The notes: generated from the sequence alone by a model not told the origin. 23,860 nucleotides of DNA from Methylaequor sp002691245 (GCA_002691245.1 NZHH01000029.1:1-23860), one strand, 5' to 3'; counted from the stretch's first letter, positions 7,694-15,402 are shown. Numbers and translations are program-made.

Positions 7694-8209
7694 ATGAGTA
7701 ATAGTAATAATATATGTGGGAAAAAAAGTGCATATTCAAAATCTTTCGGCCACGATCTATTATGTTATGTATCTGATATTAAAAATAAGAAAAGAAAATT
7801 CTTAGAAAAAGAAAACGTGAAAATTATTGACGGAGATACTATCCATATTAACAAAAAAAAATATAGGCTTTATGGAATCGATGCTCCTGAAATAAATCAA
7901 AAGTGTAAAATTAATAAAAAAGAATATAAATGTGGAATAAAATCTAAGGTATTTTTAAAATCTTTCCTAACAAATAAAGAAATTATTTGCAAAAAAAAAG
8001 ACATTGATAAATACAAACGTATTGTAGCAGTATGTTTTGCTAATGGAGAAAATATAAATCAAATAATGGTTAAATCTGGGTGGGCTGTTGCCTATAGATA
8101 TTATTCAAAGGATTACATAGAAGATGAAATTTTTGCAAAAAAAAATAGATTGGGTATCTGGAAAGGGTCTTTTACCAAGCCTAGTTATTGGAGAAGAAAA
8201 AATTATTAG
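7694..8209 (+). CDS. Thermonuclease (SNase-like) family protein, separated from its signal sequence
   Basis: 171 codons from the first ATG after the TGA; this ATG is probably an internal Met of a longer protein starting at 7499. Residues 8-30 are a Cys-containing segment (ICGKKSAYSK ... LLCYVSDI) that belongs to the upstream exported form. Residues 42-160 are a full SNase domain with the catalytic set intact: D46 in IIDGDT, R58 in YRLYG, D63/E66 in GIDAPE and R109 in DKYKRIVAV (equivalent to D21, R35, D40/E43 and R87 of staphylococcal nuclease). Ca2+-dependent cleavage of DNA or RNA is expected if exported. Because the catalytic part is undamaged, either the TGA is recent or an error, or the domain now lacks its export signal. 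Confidence 0.75.
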   Translation: MSNSNNICGKKSAYSKSFGHDLLCYVSDIKNKKRKFLEKENVKIIDGDTIHINKKKYRLYGIDAPEINQKCKINKKEYKCGIKSKVFLKSFLTNKEIICKKKDIDKYKRIVAVCFANGENINQIMVKSGWAVAYRYYSKDYIEDEIFAKKNRLGIWKGSFTKPSYWRRKNY

Positions 8210-9053
8210 AAAATTTTTTAGATCATGGATTTTTGTAATTATTATTACCTGTATTTCTGCTTGTTCAAGTACAAGGTTAATCTATACATTAGCTAAAGAA
8301 TTTATTCAGGATGAAATTACCTATTTCTTTAATCTAAATGAAGAAGATAGGGTTTTAATGAATCAAAAAGTTTCAGAGATGATTGCTTGGCATCGTAAAT
8401 CAATGTTGCCTACCTATGCGGCCTACCTTACAAATATAGCCGATAAAATCAAAGCAGGGCAATTTAGTTACACCGAGATCAATAAAATCACAACAAACGG
8501 AGGGTTTTTGATCGAGAAAACAGTGAATGGTTTAACGCCGTTTGCTTCAAAATTCCTTATTCAACATCAGGAAGTTAAATCCATTGAATTTATGGAACTA
8601 AAAATGATGAAAAGACAACAAGAGAGAATAAATGAACTGTCTATACCAGAGGACGACCTTTTCGAAGACCGTCTTGATCGGTTAACGTCAGGTTTTGAGA
8701 GATTTTTTGGTACTCTTTCAAATGAACAAGTAATACTTCTTGAAGCATATACTCGTGAAACTTTGTATGATAAGAAGGTTCGTTTTAATAATAGGACACA
8801 GCTTCAGAGGGTTTTTATTAAGTTTCTCAAGACTAAGCCAACCGAGGAAGCACTTACTATTTATCTTAACAAGCTTATTTTACGTGGGTATGAAATCACT
8901 AATTCTACTCACAAGGATTTCATGAAAGCTTCACTTGTGAGATTTCAAAGACTATTAGTAAATATGCTGGAGATCTCTTCACAAAAACAACGAGATAAAA
9001 CAATCAATAAAATCCTAATTTATGCTGAAGATTTTAAATCGTTTTCCAAATAA
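8124..9053 (+). CDS. Putative lipoprotein, DUF6279-like
   Basis: 309 residues if started at the only upstream in-frame ATG (8124), which lies 86 bases inside the nuclease gene. A lipoprotein signal is clear: basic IIRKFFR, hydrophobic SWIFVIIITC, lipobox ISAC with Cys47, then SS. With that ATG the n-region is an unusually long 30 residues. Starting at ATT 8202 or 8205, preceded by GGAG at 8190-8193, would give an ordinary 20-residue signal. The mature protein is alpha-helical and charged (YFFNLNEEDRVLMNQ, IAWHRKSMLPTYAAYL, then FFGTLSNEQVILLEAY), resembling the DUF6279 lipoproteins, whose function is unknown. Probably transcribed with the nuclease. Confidence 0.65.
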   Translation: MKFLQKKIDWVSGKGLLPSLVIGEEKIIRKFFRSWIFVIIITCISACSSTRLIYTLAKEFIQDEITYFFNLNEEDRVLMNQKVSEMIAWHRKSMLPTYAAYLTNIADKIKAGQFSYTEINKITTNGGFLIEKTVNGLTPFASKFLIQHQEVKSIEFMELKMMKRQQERINELSIPEDDLFEDRLDRLTSGFERFFGTLSNEQVILLEAYTRETLYDKKVRFNNRTQLQRVFIKFLKTKPTEEALTIYLNKLILRGYEITNSTHKDFMKASLVRFQRLLVNMLEISSQKQRDKTINKILIYAEDFKSFSK

Positions 9054-9510
9054 AGGGCCTGATGATAATTCAGCATTAAGAAAAATCTTGATTTTGTAAA
9101 AACGAAACACGACGATTTTAGGATGTAATTCGTATATCATCCTTGAGTTTTTAAACTTAAGTGTATTAAACAAATAATTTTTTTATTGGTATTAATTATT
9201 TCTTTTGTTAATTAACCAACAAACTATTAAAGCAATAATAACTATTGCTAATAAAAGACCTCTACCATAGCCCAAATGATTTAAAACTTCCATGTTATTA
9301 TTATCAAACTTTNATATANTTGTGACACTATAACAACTACATCAATCTGAGTGTNTTTTCTTTCTTGNNTCANAATATTTNTAGAANTTATCTGAGAAAA
9401 AAATAGAANATCAATANTTTAAAGGCNTGTGATGTTAGCNTCATAACTTTTTACAAAAATTTTGAGAAGATANTCAAATTCNNANATTATGAAAATTTNA
9501 AATTGATAAT
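9054..9510. other. Convergent intergenic region with ambiguous bases
   Basis: 457 bases between the plus-strand lipoprotein gene and the minus-strand typA stop. It holds one possible 33-codon minus-strand gene (9192-9293). From 9313 to 9499 it has more than a dozen N, so reading frames or hairpins there cannot be judged. No clear terminator was found for either flanking gene. Confidence 0.5.
9192..9293 (-). CDS. Possible 33-residue membrane microprotein
   Basis: A short frame starting at ATG 9293 and ending at TAA 9192. It encodes a polar start (MEVLNHLGYGRG), one 18-residue hydrophobic helix (LLLAIVIIALIVCWLI) and a basic tail (NKRNN). This is the layout of a single-pass small membrane protein with the positive end inside. 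No ribosome binding site is evident and the region upstream has N bases. In AT-rich DNA such a frame could occur by chance, so this is tentative; the orderly hydrophobic/basic arrangement is the only support. Confidence 0.3.
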   Translation of the reverse strand: MEVLNHLGYGRGLLLAIVIIALIVCWLINKRNN

Positions 9511-11328
9511 TTAATTATTTATTGATTTTTTTGCGCGTTTTCTTTCATTTGAATCAAGATATTTTTTTCTAAGCCTTAAATTTTTAGGAGTTACCTCAAG
9601 TAATTCATCATCTTTCATAAAAGAAATCATATGCTCCAATGTCATCTTAACNGGTGGAACNAGTATAACAGCTTTATCTGAACCTGAAGCTCTTACATTA
9701 GTAAGTTGTTTTCCTTTCAAAACATTAATTTCAAGATCATTTTCTTTATTATGTTCACCAACTACCATACCACTGTATACTTTTGTTTGAGGTTCTATAT
9801 ACATTAAACCTCTGTCTTGAAGATTAAAAATTGCATACGCAACTGCTTGGCCTGTTTCAGTTGATANCAAAGATCCATTTTTTCTCCCTTTAAAATCTCC
9901 TTTAAACGGTTCAAAAGAATGAAAAATTCTATTAAGAACNCCNGTTCCTTTNGTTTCTGTTAAAAATTGACTTTGGTAACCTATCAATCCTCTNGATGGT
10001 GACCTGAAAATTATACGAGTTTTTTCCGAAGACGTTTTCATATTAACCAANTCNGATTTCCTATTATTCATAGAGTTAATGACTGTGCTAGAAAAAATTT
10101 CATCTACATCAATAACGACTTCTTCAATTGGTTCTAGTTTAATATTTTTTTCTATTCTGAATAATACTTTTGGCCTAGAAACTGATAACTCAAACCCTTC
10201 TCTTCGCATAGTCTCAATTAAAACTCCTAATTGTAATTCACCTCTCCCTCCAATTTCAAAAGCATCTTTTTTTTCATTTTCACTAAAAGTAATTGCCACA
10301 TTTGTTTCAGCTTCTGCCAATAGTCTTTCTCTAATATTATTTGACGTTACTTTGTTACCTTCTTGTCCTGCAAACGGTGAGTTATTAACTGTAATTTTTA
10401 TGGACATNGTTGGTGGATCAATTGGAGATGATTTTATTGGCTTTGAAACTAAATCATCACAAATCGTATCTGAAACTGAGGCTTTTGTTAAACCAGCTAT
10501 ACAAGCTATATCACCTGCAACTATGGTTCTAACAGGAATCCTTTTATTACCCTCAAAAGAAAATAATTTTGTTAATCTCCCTTTTTCTATAAGTTTTTGA
10601 TTAAGATTTATTACTTTAACAATGCTATTAACCCTAGCATTTCCACTCTCAACTTTTCCTATTAGGCATCTTCCAACATAAGGGTCATAATCAAGAAGAG
10701 TAGCTAGAAAAGAAAAAGAGTTTTCAAAATTATCTTTTGGTGCTGATACATGGCTAATTATTAGTTCTAGAAGAGGGTATAGATTCTCTTTTTTATCTTT
10801 TAGGTCTTTCACACACCAACCGTCCTTTCCTGAAGCGTACAAGATTGGAAAATCTAGTTGCTCATTATTGGCATTAAGAGCAAGAAAAAGATCAAAAACT
10901 TCATCTAAAACTTCATCTGCACGACTGTCTTTTTTATCAATTTTATTAATAATAACCATTGGTTTTAAACCTTGTGATAATGCTTTACCTAAAACAAACT
11001 TTGTTTGAGGCATAGGTCCCTCTGAGGCATCGGTTAGTAAAATCACTCCATCGGCCATACATAAAACTCTTTCAACCTCTCCGCCAAAATCCGCGTGTCC
11101 TGGTGTATCTATTATATTTATTTTTATTCCATTCCATTTAATTGATGTAGGTTTAGCAAGAATAGTAATACCTCTTTCTTTTTCTAAATCTCCAGTATCC
11201 ATTATCCTTTCTCCAATTTCTTCGTTTGTTCGAAAAGTNCCAACTTGCTTAAGTATTGAATCAATTAAGGTAGTTTTACCATGATCTACGTGCGCAATAA
11301 TTGCTATATTTCTAATATTTACTGACAT
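9511..11328 (-). CDS. typA: Ribosome-associated translational GTPase TypA/BipA
   Basis: 605 residues, the normal length. TypA/BipA is a cytoplasmic GTPase of the elongation-factor family that binds the ribosome and affects 50S assembly, low-temperature growth and stress responses. G1 is AHVDHGKTTLID, the switch I region has ERGITI, G3 is DTPGHADFGGEVERV, G4 is NKIDK. The middle is domain II, then an EF-G-like domain III/V (GRGELQLGVLIETMRREGFE; RGLIGYQSQFLTE) and the BipA-specific C-terminal domain with GMVVGEHNKENDLEINV and KQLTNVRASGSDKA. About a dozen codons contain N, mostly at third positions; none shifts the frame. Its promoter region faces the helicase gene, with 173 bases between the divergent starts. 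Confidence 0.95.
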   Translation of the reverse strand: MSVNIRNIAIIAHVDHGKTTLIDSILKQVXTFRTNEEIGERIMDTGDLEKERGITILAKPTSIKWNGIKINIIDTPGHADFGGEVERVLCMADGVILLTDASEGPMPQTKFVLGKALSQGLKPMVIINKIDKKDSRADEVLDEVFDLFLALNANNEQLDFPILYASGKDGWCVKDLKDKKENLYPLLELIISHVSAPKDNFENSFSFLATLLDYDPYVGRCLIGKVESGNARVNSIVKVINLNQKLIEKGRLTKLFSFEGNKRIPVRTIVAGDIACIAGLTKASVSDTICDDLVSKPIKSSPIDPPXMSIKITVNNSPFAGQEGNKVTSNNIRERLLAEAETNVAITFSENEKKDAFEIGGRGELQLGVLIETMRREGFELSVSRPKVLFRIEKNIKLEPIEEVVIDVDEIFSSTVINSMNNRKXXLVNMKTSSEKTRIIFRSPXRGLIGYQSQFLTEXKGXXVLNRIFHSFEPFKGDFKGRKNGSLXSTETGQAVAYAIFNLQDRGLMYIEPQTKVYSGMVVGEHNKENDLEINVLKGKQLTNVRASGSDKAVIXVPXVKMTLEHMISFMKDDELLEVTPKNLRLRKKYLDSNERKRAKKSINN

Positions 11329-11472
11329 TACTTATTAATTTTCAAAAATGAGAGTGAGCTTTTTAAATAATTATTATTTTGATAATTTACTTTAGAGGGA
11401 AACGATAATATTTCACTTAAAAAATAATTATTTAATAAATTATTATTTTTCACTTGCTTATTTTGATATCAC

Positions 11473-11487
11473 ATGAACTAAGTTCAT
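11473..11487. promoter_or_regulatory. Perfect inverted repeat before the helicase gene
   Basis: ATGAACTAAGTTCAT, a 7-1-7 perfect palindrome ending 14 bases before the helicase start. It could be a regulator site overlapping the leader, or chance; it is too tight (one-base centre) to be an efficient RNA hairpin. The factor is unknown. Confidence 0.35.
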
Positions 11488-11501
11488 CTCTAATATAATT
11501 T

Positions 11502-13100
11502 ATGATGGAAAACTTTAATAAGCTTGGAATTTCAAATGAAATTCTTTCAAACCTAAAATCTTTAAATCTTTTGAAGCCAACTCCAGTTCAACAGAGGGCC
11601 ATTCAACCAGGTCTTGAAGGTAGTGATATTTTGGCGATTGCAAACACCGGAACAGGTAAAACTGCGGCATTTGGAATACCAATTATAGAAAGACTAAACA
11701 AAAATAAATCATTGTGCGCAATAATTCTTACACCNACAAGGGAATTAGCTGTTCAGGTTAGCAAGCATTTAAACGACTTGATGGGTAAAAACGTAAGAAT
11801 CAAAACTGCAGTTTTAATTGGAGGAGATTCCATCAAAAAACAAATTCAATTAATCAAACAAACACCAAGAATATTTATAGGGACACCAGGAAGAATAAAT
11901 GATCACATAAGAAGAAAAACTCTAAATATTGAGAATATTAATATTTTAGTTCTTGATGAAACTGACAGAATGCTCGACTTAGGTTTTATTGAACAAATAC
12001 AAAAAATTATAAATATTTTACCCCAAAATAGACAAACTTTGCTTTTTACAGCTACCTTGCCAAATAATATCAAAAATATTTCAGAAAAATATTTAAATAA
12101 TCCAGTTAAAATTACAGTTGAGACAAAAGAAAATATTCTGAAAAATATTGAGCATAATATTATTAACATTAAACAAGTTGATAAATACGAAAAGCTATTA
12201 GAGGAATTACATTCTAGACAGGGGAGTATATTAGTTTTTATGAAAACTAAACATAGTTCTAAAAAAATTTATTTGAAGCTACAGAAAGACGGTATGTCGG
12301 TCAATGCAATACATGGGAATGTAAGACAAAATAAACGTTTAAATATTTTAAATAAATTTAGAAATGAAAAATTTACAGTTTTAATTGCAACTGATATTGC
12401 AGCAAGGGGATTAGACATTCCTCACATAGAGCATGTAATAAATTATGATCTTCCTCAAAGGAGTGAGGATTATATTCACAGAATAGGAAGGACAGCAAGA
12501 GCAGGAAAAAAAGGATCCGCTTTGAGTTTTATTTCAGAAAATGACACAAAGATTTGGAAAGATATATTTAAACTTATAACCCCTGATCAAAAAAACACCA
12601 ATAGTTCAAATGACTTAACAGGGAAATCTCTTAAACAAATGAGAAAATACTCAATAAGTCGAAAAAAAAAAAATAGTTTTAAAACTTCTAAAGACAATTA
12701 TTTTAAATCAAATAACGAGGACTCAGCAAACCGAAAAAAAAAGAATAATAATTCTAAGAATTTTAAAGGTAANTATTTTAAACCAAATAATGANGACTCA
12801 ACGAACCGAAAAAAAAAGAATAATAATTCTCANAATTTTAAAGGNAAGTATTTTAAACCAAATAATGAAGACTCAACGAACCGAAAAAAAAAGAATAATA
12901 ATTCTCAGAATTTTAAAGGTAAATATTTTAAACAAAATAGAGAAGATTCAACAAATATAAAAAAAAAGAATAAAAGTTCTCAGAATTTTAAAGGTAAGTA
13001 TTTAAAACCAAGTAGAGAAGTTTCAACGAACCGAAAAAAAAAGAATATTAATTCTAGTAATTTTAAAGGAAAGTCTCCAAAATCATTTAACAAAATTTAA
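11502..13100 (+). CDS. DEAD-box ATP-dependent RNA helicase, RhlE/DeaD type
   Basis: 532 residues. Core of about 365 residues with all motifs in order: Q-motif region FNKLGISNEIL ... TPVQQRAI, motif I ANTGTGKTAA (48-57), Ia TRELA (79-83; the N codon ccn before it must be Pro), Ib TPGR, II as DETD (152-155) instead of DEAD, III as TAT (183-185) instead of SAT, IV VFMKTK, V ATDIAARGLD and VI YIHRIGRTARAG. RNA unwinding during ribosome assembly or cold adaptation is the usual role. The tail from about residue 385 is Lys/Asn-rich and made of tandem 25-residue units (KNFKGKYFKPNNEDSTNRKK pattern), likely binding RNA non-specifically. A second ATG follows immediately at 11505. RhlE is the likeliest subgroup but was not proven. 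Confidence 0.9.
   Translation: MMENFNKLGISNEILSNLKSLNLLKPTPVQQRAIQPGLEGSDILAIANTGTGKTAAFGIPIIERLNKNKSLCAIILTXTRELAVQVSKHLNDLMGKNVRIKTAVLIGGDSIKKQIQLIKQTPRIFIGTPGRINDHIRRKTLNIENINILVLDETDRMLDLGFIEQIQKIINILPQNRQTLLFTATLPNNIKNISEKYLNNPVKITVETKENILKNIEHNIINIKQVDKYEKLLEELHSRQGSILVFMKTKHSSKKIYLKLQKDGMSVNAIHGNVRQNKRLNILNKFRNEKFTVLIATDIAARGLDIPHIEHVINYDLPQRSEDYIHRIGRTARAGKKGSALSFISENDTKIWKDIFKLITPDQKNTNSSNDLTGKSLKQMRKYSISRKKKNSFKTSKDNYFKSNNEDSANRKKKNNNSKNFKGXYFKPNNXDSTNRKKKNNNSXNFKXKYFKPNNEDSTNRKKKNNNSQNFKGKYFKQNREDSTNIKKKNKSSQNFKGKYLKPSREVSTNRKKKNINSSNFKGKSPKSFNKI
12656..13079 (+). repeat. 75-bp in-frame tandem repeat in helicase tail
   Basis: About five and a half units with an exact period of 75 bp: the same ACCG-A9 landmark recurs at 12731, 12806, 12881, (degenerate) 12956 and 13031. 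Units 2 to 4 are nearly identical, and the first and last are diverged. Each unit encodes 25 residues (NFKGKYFKPNNEDSTNRKKK plus NNNSQ). Four N bases fall inside the array, consistent with copy-number or sequence variation among the molecules sequenced. Confidence 0.9.
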
Positions 13101-13266
13101 CAAGCAAAAACATATAAATTTTAATTAATTTTAATGAAGATAGAATCTATAGACTTAATATATATGGAGACGGTAATGTTAATAAATTTAACCTCTAAAC
13201 GTTGTTAAATCTAAGGTTTTAAATAGAAGCTTAGAACTAAGAAAAGATATATTTTTATTTGTATTA

Positions 13267-14481
13267 TTAGGCAACCTTTTGAAACCATGCTGGAAAAGGA
13301 TCTAGAGCTTTATGATGTGTAATAGGATTTTTACAGTAGTTTTTTATTAAACAAGCATCAAGTCTTTCGCGAATGTTCTTTTCATTCATCTCAGACTTTA
13401 AACCAATGAAAACAATTTGTTGCCTACGATCACCAAAATCTTTAGTCCAAAATTTATCAATTAATGCATCAAAATCAGGTCCTTCTGGCCAACGATCTTT
13501 TGGCACACTAGCCCACCATCGCCCAATTCCTTGATGACGAACAAATGCACCTGATTGTGACACTTCACCAATAAAATCAGGTCGACTCGAAATCCAAAAA
13601 AAGCCTTTTGATCTTAGTACACCTGGCCATTCTTGATTGAAAAAATTATAAATTTTCGACGGATCAAACGGTTCACGAGCTAAATATACGAAACTTGTAA
13701 TACCATACTCATCTGTTTCAGGAACATGATCTTTGAAATTGTAGAGCTCTTTTGCCCACAAAGGATGTGTATGAGCCTGTTTAAGATCAAACAAACCAGT
13801 ACCAACAACTTCATTTAGATTTACATTGGAGTGTGAACATTCAAAAACTTTTGCCTCAGTATTAAGACCATTTATAATTGCTTTAACAGTTTTTAATTCT
13901 TCAGAGGATATTAGGTCAACCTTGTTTAATAGAATAACATTAGCAAACTCAATCTGTTCGACAAGAAGATCAACAAGTGTTCTTTCATCATCTTCTAAAC
14001 TTTCTTCTTTATCTTTTAAAAAATCAGTGGAGCTGTAATTTTTGATAAGATTTGCAGCATCTACAACAGTCACCATCGTGTCAAGTTTTGCTACATCGGA
14101 TAAACTAGCTCCATCTTCATCACGAAACTCAAAAGTAGTTGCTACCGGTAAAGGTTCAGAGATACCAGTACTTTCAATAAGTAGGTAATCAAATCTACCT
14201 TCATTTGCTAATTCTCTTACTTGTACTAAAAGATCTTCACGTAAAGTACAACAAATGCATCCATTACTCATTTCTACTAGTTTTTCTTCAGTTTGAGATA
14301 AGTTTCCACCTCCACTCTTTACTAGGTTAACATCTATATTTACTTCGCTCATATCATTCACAATAACTGCAACTTTAAGATTTTCTCGGTTATTAAGAAT
14401 GTGATTTAAAAGAGTTGTTTTACCTGCACCAAGAAAACCAGATAATACAGTTACTGGAAGTTTTTTTTCTGAAACTTTCAT
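13267..14481 (-). CDS. COG0523 (CobW-like) metal GTPase, ZigA/YciC subgroup
   Basis: 404 residues. G3E-family P-loop GTPase: Walker A GFLGAGKTT (15-23), the metal-binding GCICC at 74-78 (CxCC), an ESTG motif, and NKVD (186-189). The CobW C-terminal domain spans about 264-376, with the WPGVLRSKGFFWISSRPD and GRWWASVP signatures typical of the zinc-responsive ZigA/YciC/ZagA group rather than of cobalamin CobW. Such proteins deliver or allocate Zn2+ to client enzymes under zinc starvation. A His-containing stretch (HTHPLW at 237) and terminal ITHHK add possible ligands. GGAG (14490-14493 on the opposite strand) lies 8 bases before the ATG and a perfect Zur-type palindrome is 52 bases upstream. 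Not part of the cob operon despite the family name. Confidence 0.9.
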   Translation of the reverse strand: MKVSEKKLPVTVLSGFLGAGKTTLLNHILNNRENLKVAVIVNDMSEVNIDVNLVKSGGGNLSQTEEKLVEMSNGCICCTLREDLLVQVRELANEGRFDYLLIESTGISEPLPVATTFEFRDEDGASLSDVAKLDTMVTVVDAANLIKNYSSTDFLKDKEESLEDDERTLVDLLVEQIEFANVILLNKVDLISSEELKTVKAIINGLNTEAKVFECSHSNVNLNEVVGTGLFDLKQAHTHPLWAKELYNFKDHVPETDEYGITSFVYLAREPFDPSKIYNFFNQEWPGVLRSKGFFWISSRPDFIGEVSQSGAFVRHQGIGRWWASVPKDRWPEGPDFDALIDKFWTKDFGDRRQQIVFIGLKSEMNEKNIRERLDACLIKNYCKNPITHHKALDPFPAWFQKVA

Positions 14482-14533
14482 ATTAAATTCTCCACAAATT
14501 TAAATAGATTTATAATAAAAAGATTATATTAAA

Positions 14534-14548
14534 TGTTATATTATAACA
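14534..14548. promoter_or_regulatory. Putative Zur operator, COG0523 gene promoter
   Basis: TGTTATATTATAACA, perfect 7-1-7 palindrome. The symmetry extends to AAATGTTATATTATAACATTT (14531-14551, 21 bases), the closest of the three to the extended alphaproteobacterial Zur consensus. It lies 52 bases before the minus-strand GTPase start at 14481. Confidence 0.85.
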
Positions 14549-14693
14549 TTTCAATAAATAATTTTATTAACAAAATCTTTTAAAGTAAAATTAAATACTT
14601 TTAAAGATTTGGATTTGCAGGGGTTCAATATTAGAAATAGAAACAGTGATTTAGATACTTCAAATGGAAAGAGTTATTATTAAATTGCTAAAA

Positions 14694-15041
14694 TCAAGAA
14701 ATCTCTTCTTTTTTTTCTAAAAATTTACGGTCACTTTTGGCTACAAATTTTTCAAAAATTGGGATGAAAAATAGAGGAATGATTCCTCCTACAACAACTC
14801 CCACAATCATAGTTCTTAAGTGTGGGTCAAGATAACACGCAATAATATCAGCAAATATATGAGATAAAGCTGCACCAAAAATTCCAGCAACATAACCATT
14901 AGATAAGATTTTTAGGAACCTGTTAATACTAAATCCTGTATAATATCCTATTATCATTATTGCAACATGAACAAATCCAAATATTAGACCTTTGTAATTG
15001 CCCGAGGCTTGACTAAAAAAGTTTTCAAGAATTAAATCCAT
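14694..15041 (-). CDS. Small three-helix membrane protein, putative Zur-regulated, unknown family
   Basis: 115 residues, not recognised. Three hydrophobic segments: about 18-38 (GLIFGFVHVAIMIIGYYTGF), 49-70 (YVAGIFGAALSHIFADIIACYL) and 78-99 (IVGVVVGGIIPLFFIPIFEKF), then a charged tail (KSDRKFLEKKEE). Polar residues inside the membrane are suggestive of metal contact: H25 in helix 1, and H61, D65 and C69 spaced by four (one helix face) in helix 2, followed by D72-P-H74 in the loop. A perfect Zur-type palindrome sits 60 bases before the start and is shared with the divergent DUF1289-COG0523-WD40 operon. It is followed on the same strand by the ZigA-like gene. A role in zinc uptake or sensing is inferred from context only. 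Confidence 0.75.
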   Translation of the reverse strand: MDLILENFFSQASGNYKGLIFGFVHVAIMIIGYYTGFSINRFLKILSNGYVAGIFGAALSHIFADIIACYLDPHLRTMIVGVVVGGIIPLFFIPIFEKFVAKSDRKFLEKKEEIS

Positions 15042-15101
15042 AATGGTCTTAGACTATTTATGTTATAAATTTCAACAAATATATTATTGTAATTTTAAGA
15101 C

Positions 15102-15116
15102 TGTTATATTATAACA
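15102..15116. promoter_or_regulatory. Putative Zur operator in divergent promoter
   Basis: TGTTATATTATAACA, identical to the box at 14534. It lies 60 bases before the minus-strand small membrane protein and 45 bases before the plus-strand DUF1289 gene, so one operator can control both directions. A lone TGTTATA half-site is also present at 15061-15067. Confidence 0.85.
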
Positions 15117-15161
15117 TTTTATTATTATTGTATAGTTTTTTTTTTTACGGTCATTGACGAT

Positions 15162-15356
15162 ATGAAATCTACTAAAAGCCCTTGTATTGATATATGTAAA
15201 TTTACGGGTAAAAACGGATGGTGTATAGGTTGTGGTCGAACACTGCAGGAATGCAGAAAATGGAAAAATATGAAGCCTTATGCTAGAATACGACTTAATA
15301 AAGATTTAGATAGACGAATGATTTTTTTGAGTAATGATTTATTAAAGAATTTTTAG
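15162..15356 (+). CDS. DUF1289 Cys-rich protein
   Basis: 64 residues, normal for DUF1289. Conserved pattern: SPCIDICKFTGKNGWCIGCGRT, giving four cysteines (C8, C12, C21, C24) able to hold a metal, then the CRKWKNMKPYARIRL stretch with a further Cys. The function of DUF1289 is unknown; many copies sit in ordinary housekeeping contexts. Here it is the first gene after a Zur-type palindrome (45 bases upstream) and is followed 56 bases later by a COG0523 GTPase gene. Participation in zinc or iron handling is an inference from that position and from the Cys set. Confidence 0.85.
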   Translation: MKSTKSPCIDICKFTGKNGWCIGCGRTLQECRKWKNMKPYARIRLNKDLDRRMIFLSNDLLKNF

Positions 15357-15402
15357 TCAATAGAATACAGTAATGAGATTGAGATTTAATTTTTATCAAT
15401 AT

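Noticed and set aside
7679..7716. Selenocysteine insertion signal after the nuclease TGA
   Set aside because: Only a 6-bp A/T stem with a 20-base loop can be drawn; that is expected by chance in such AT-rich DNA. Kept only as an alternative in the finding.
10079..10600. 173-codon open frame antisense to typA
   Set aside because: It is the mirror of highly conserved TypA coding sequence, is Ser/Thr/Leu-rich and has no family features.
11420..11450. A/T-only inverted repeat (9-bp arms, 13-base loop) in the typA/helicase spacer
   Set aside because: Built only of A and T in a low-complexity stretch; not distinguishable from chance.
12656..13079. CRISPR-like array
   Set aside because: The period is continuous coding repeat without spacers and stays in frame with the helicase.
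13186..13210. ATTTAAC/GTTAAAT stem between the helicase and COG0523 genes as terminator
   Set aside because: Seven-base A/T-rich stem with an 11-base loop and no following T tract on either strand.
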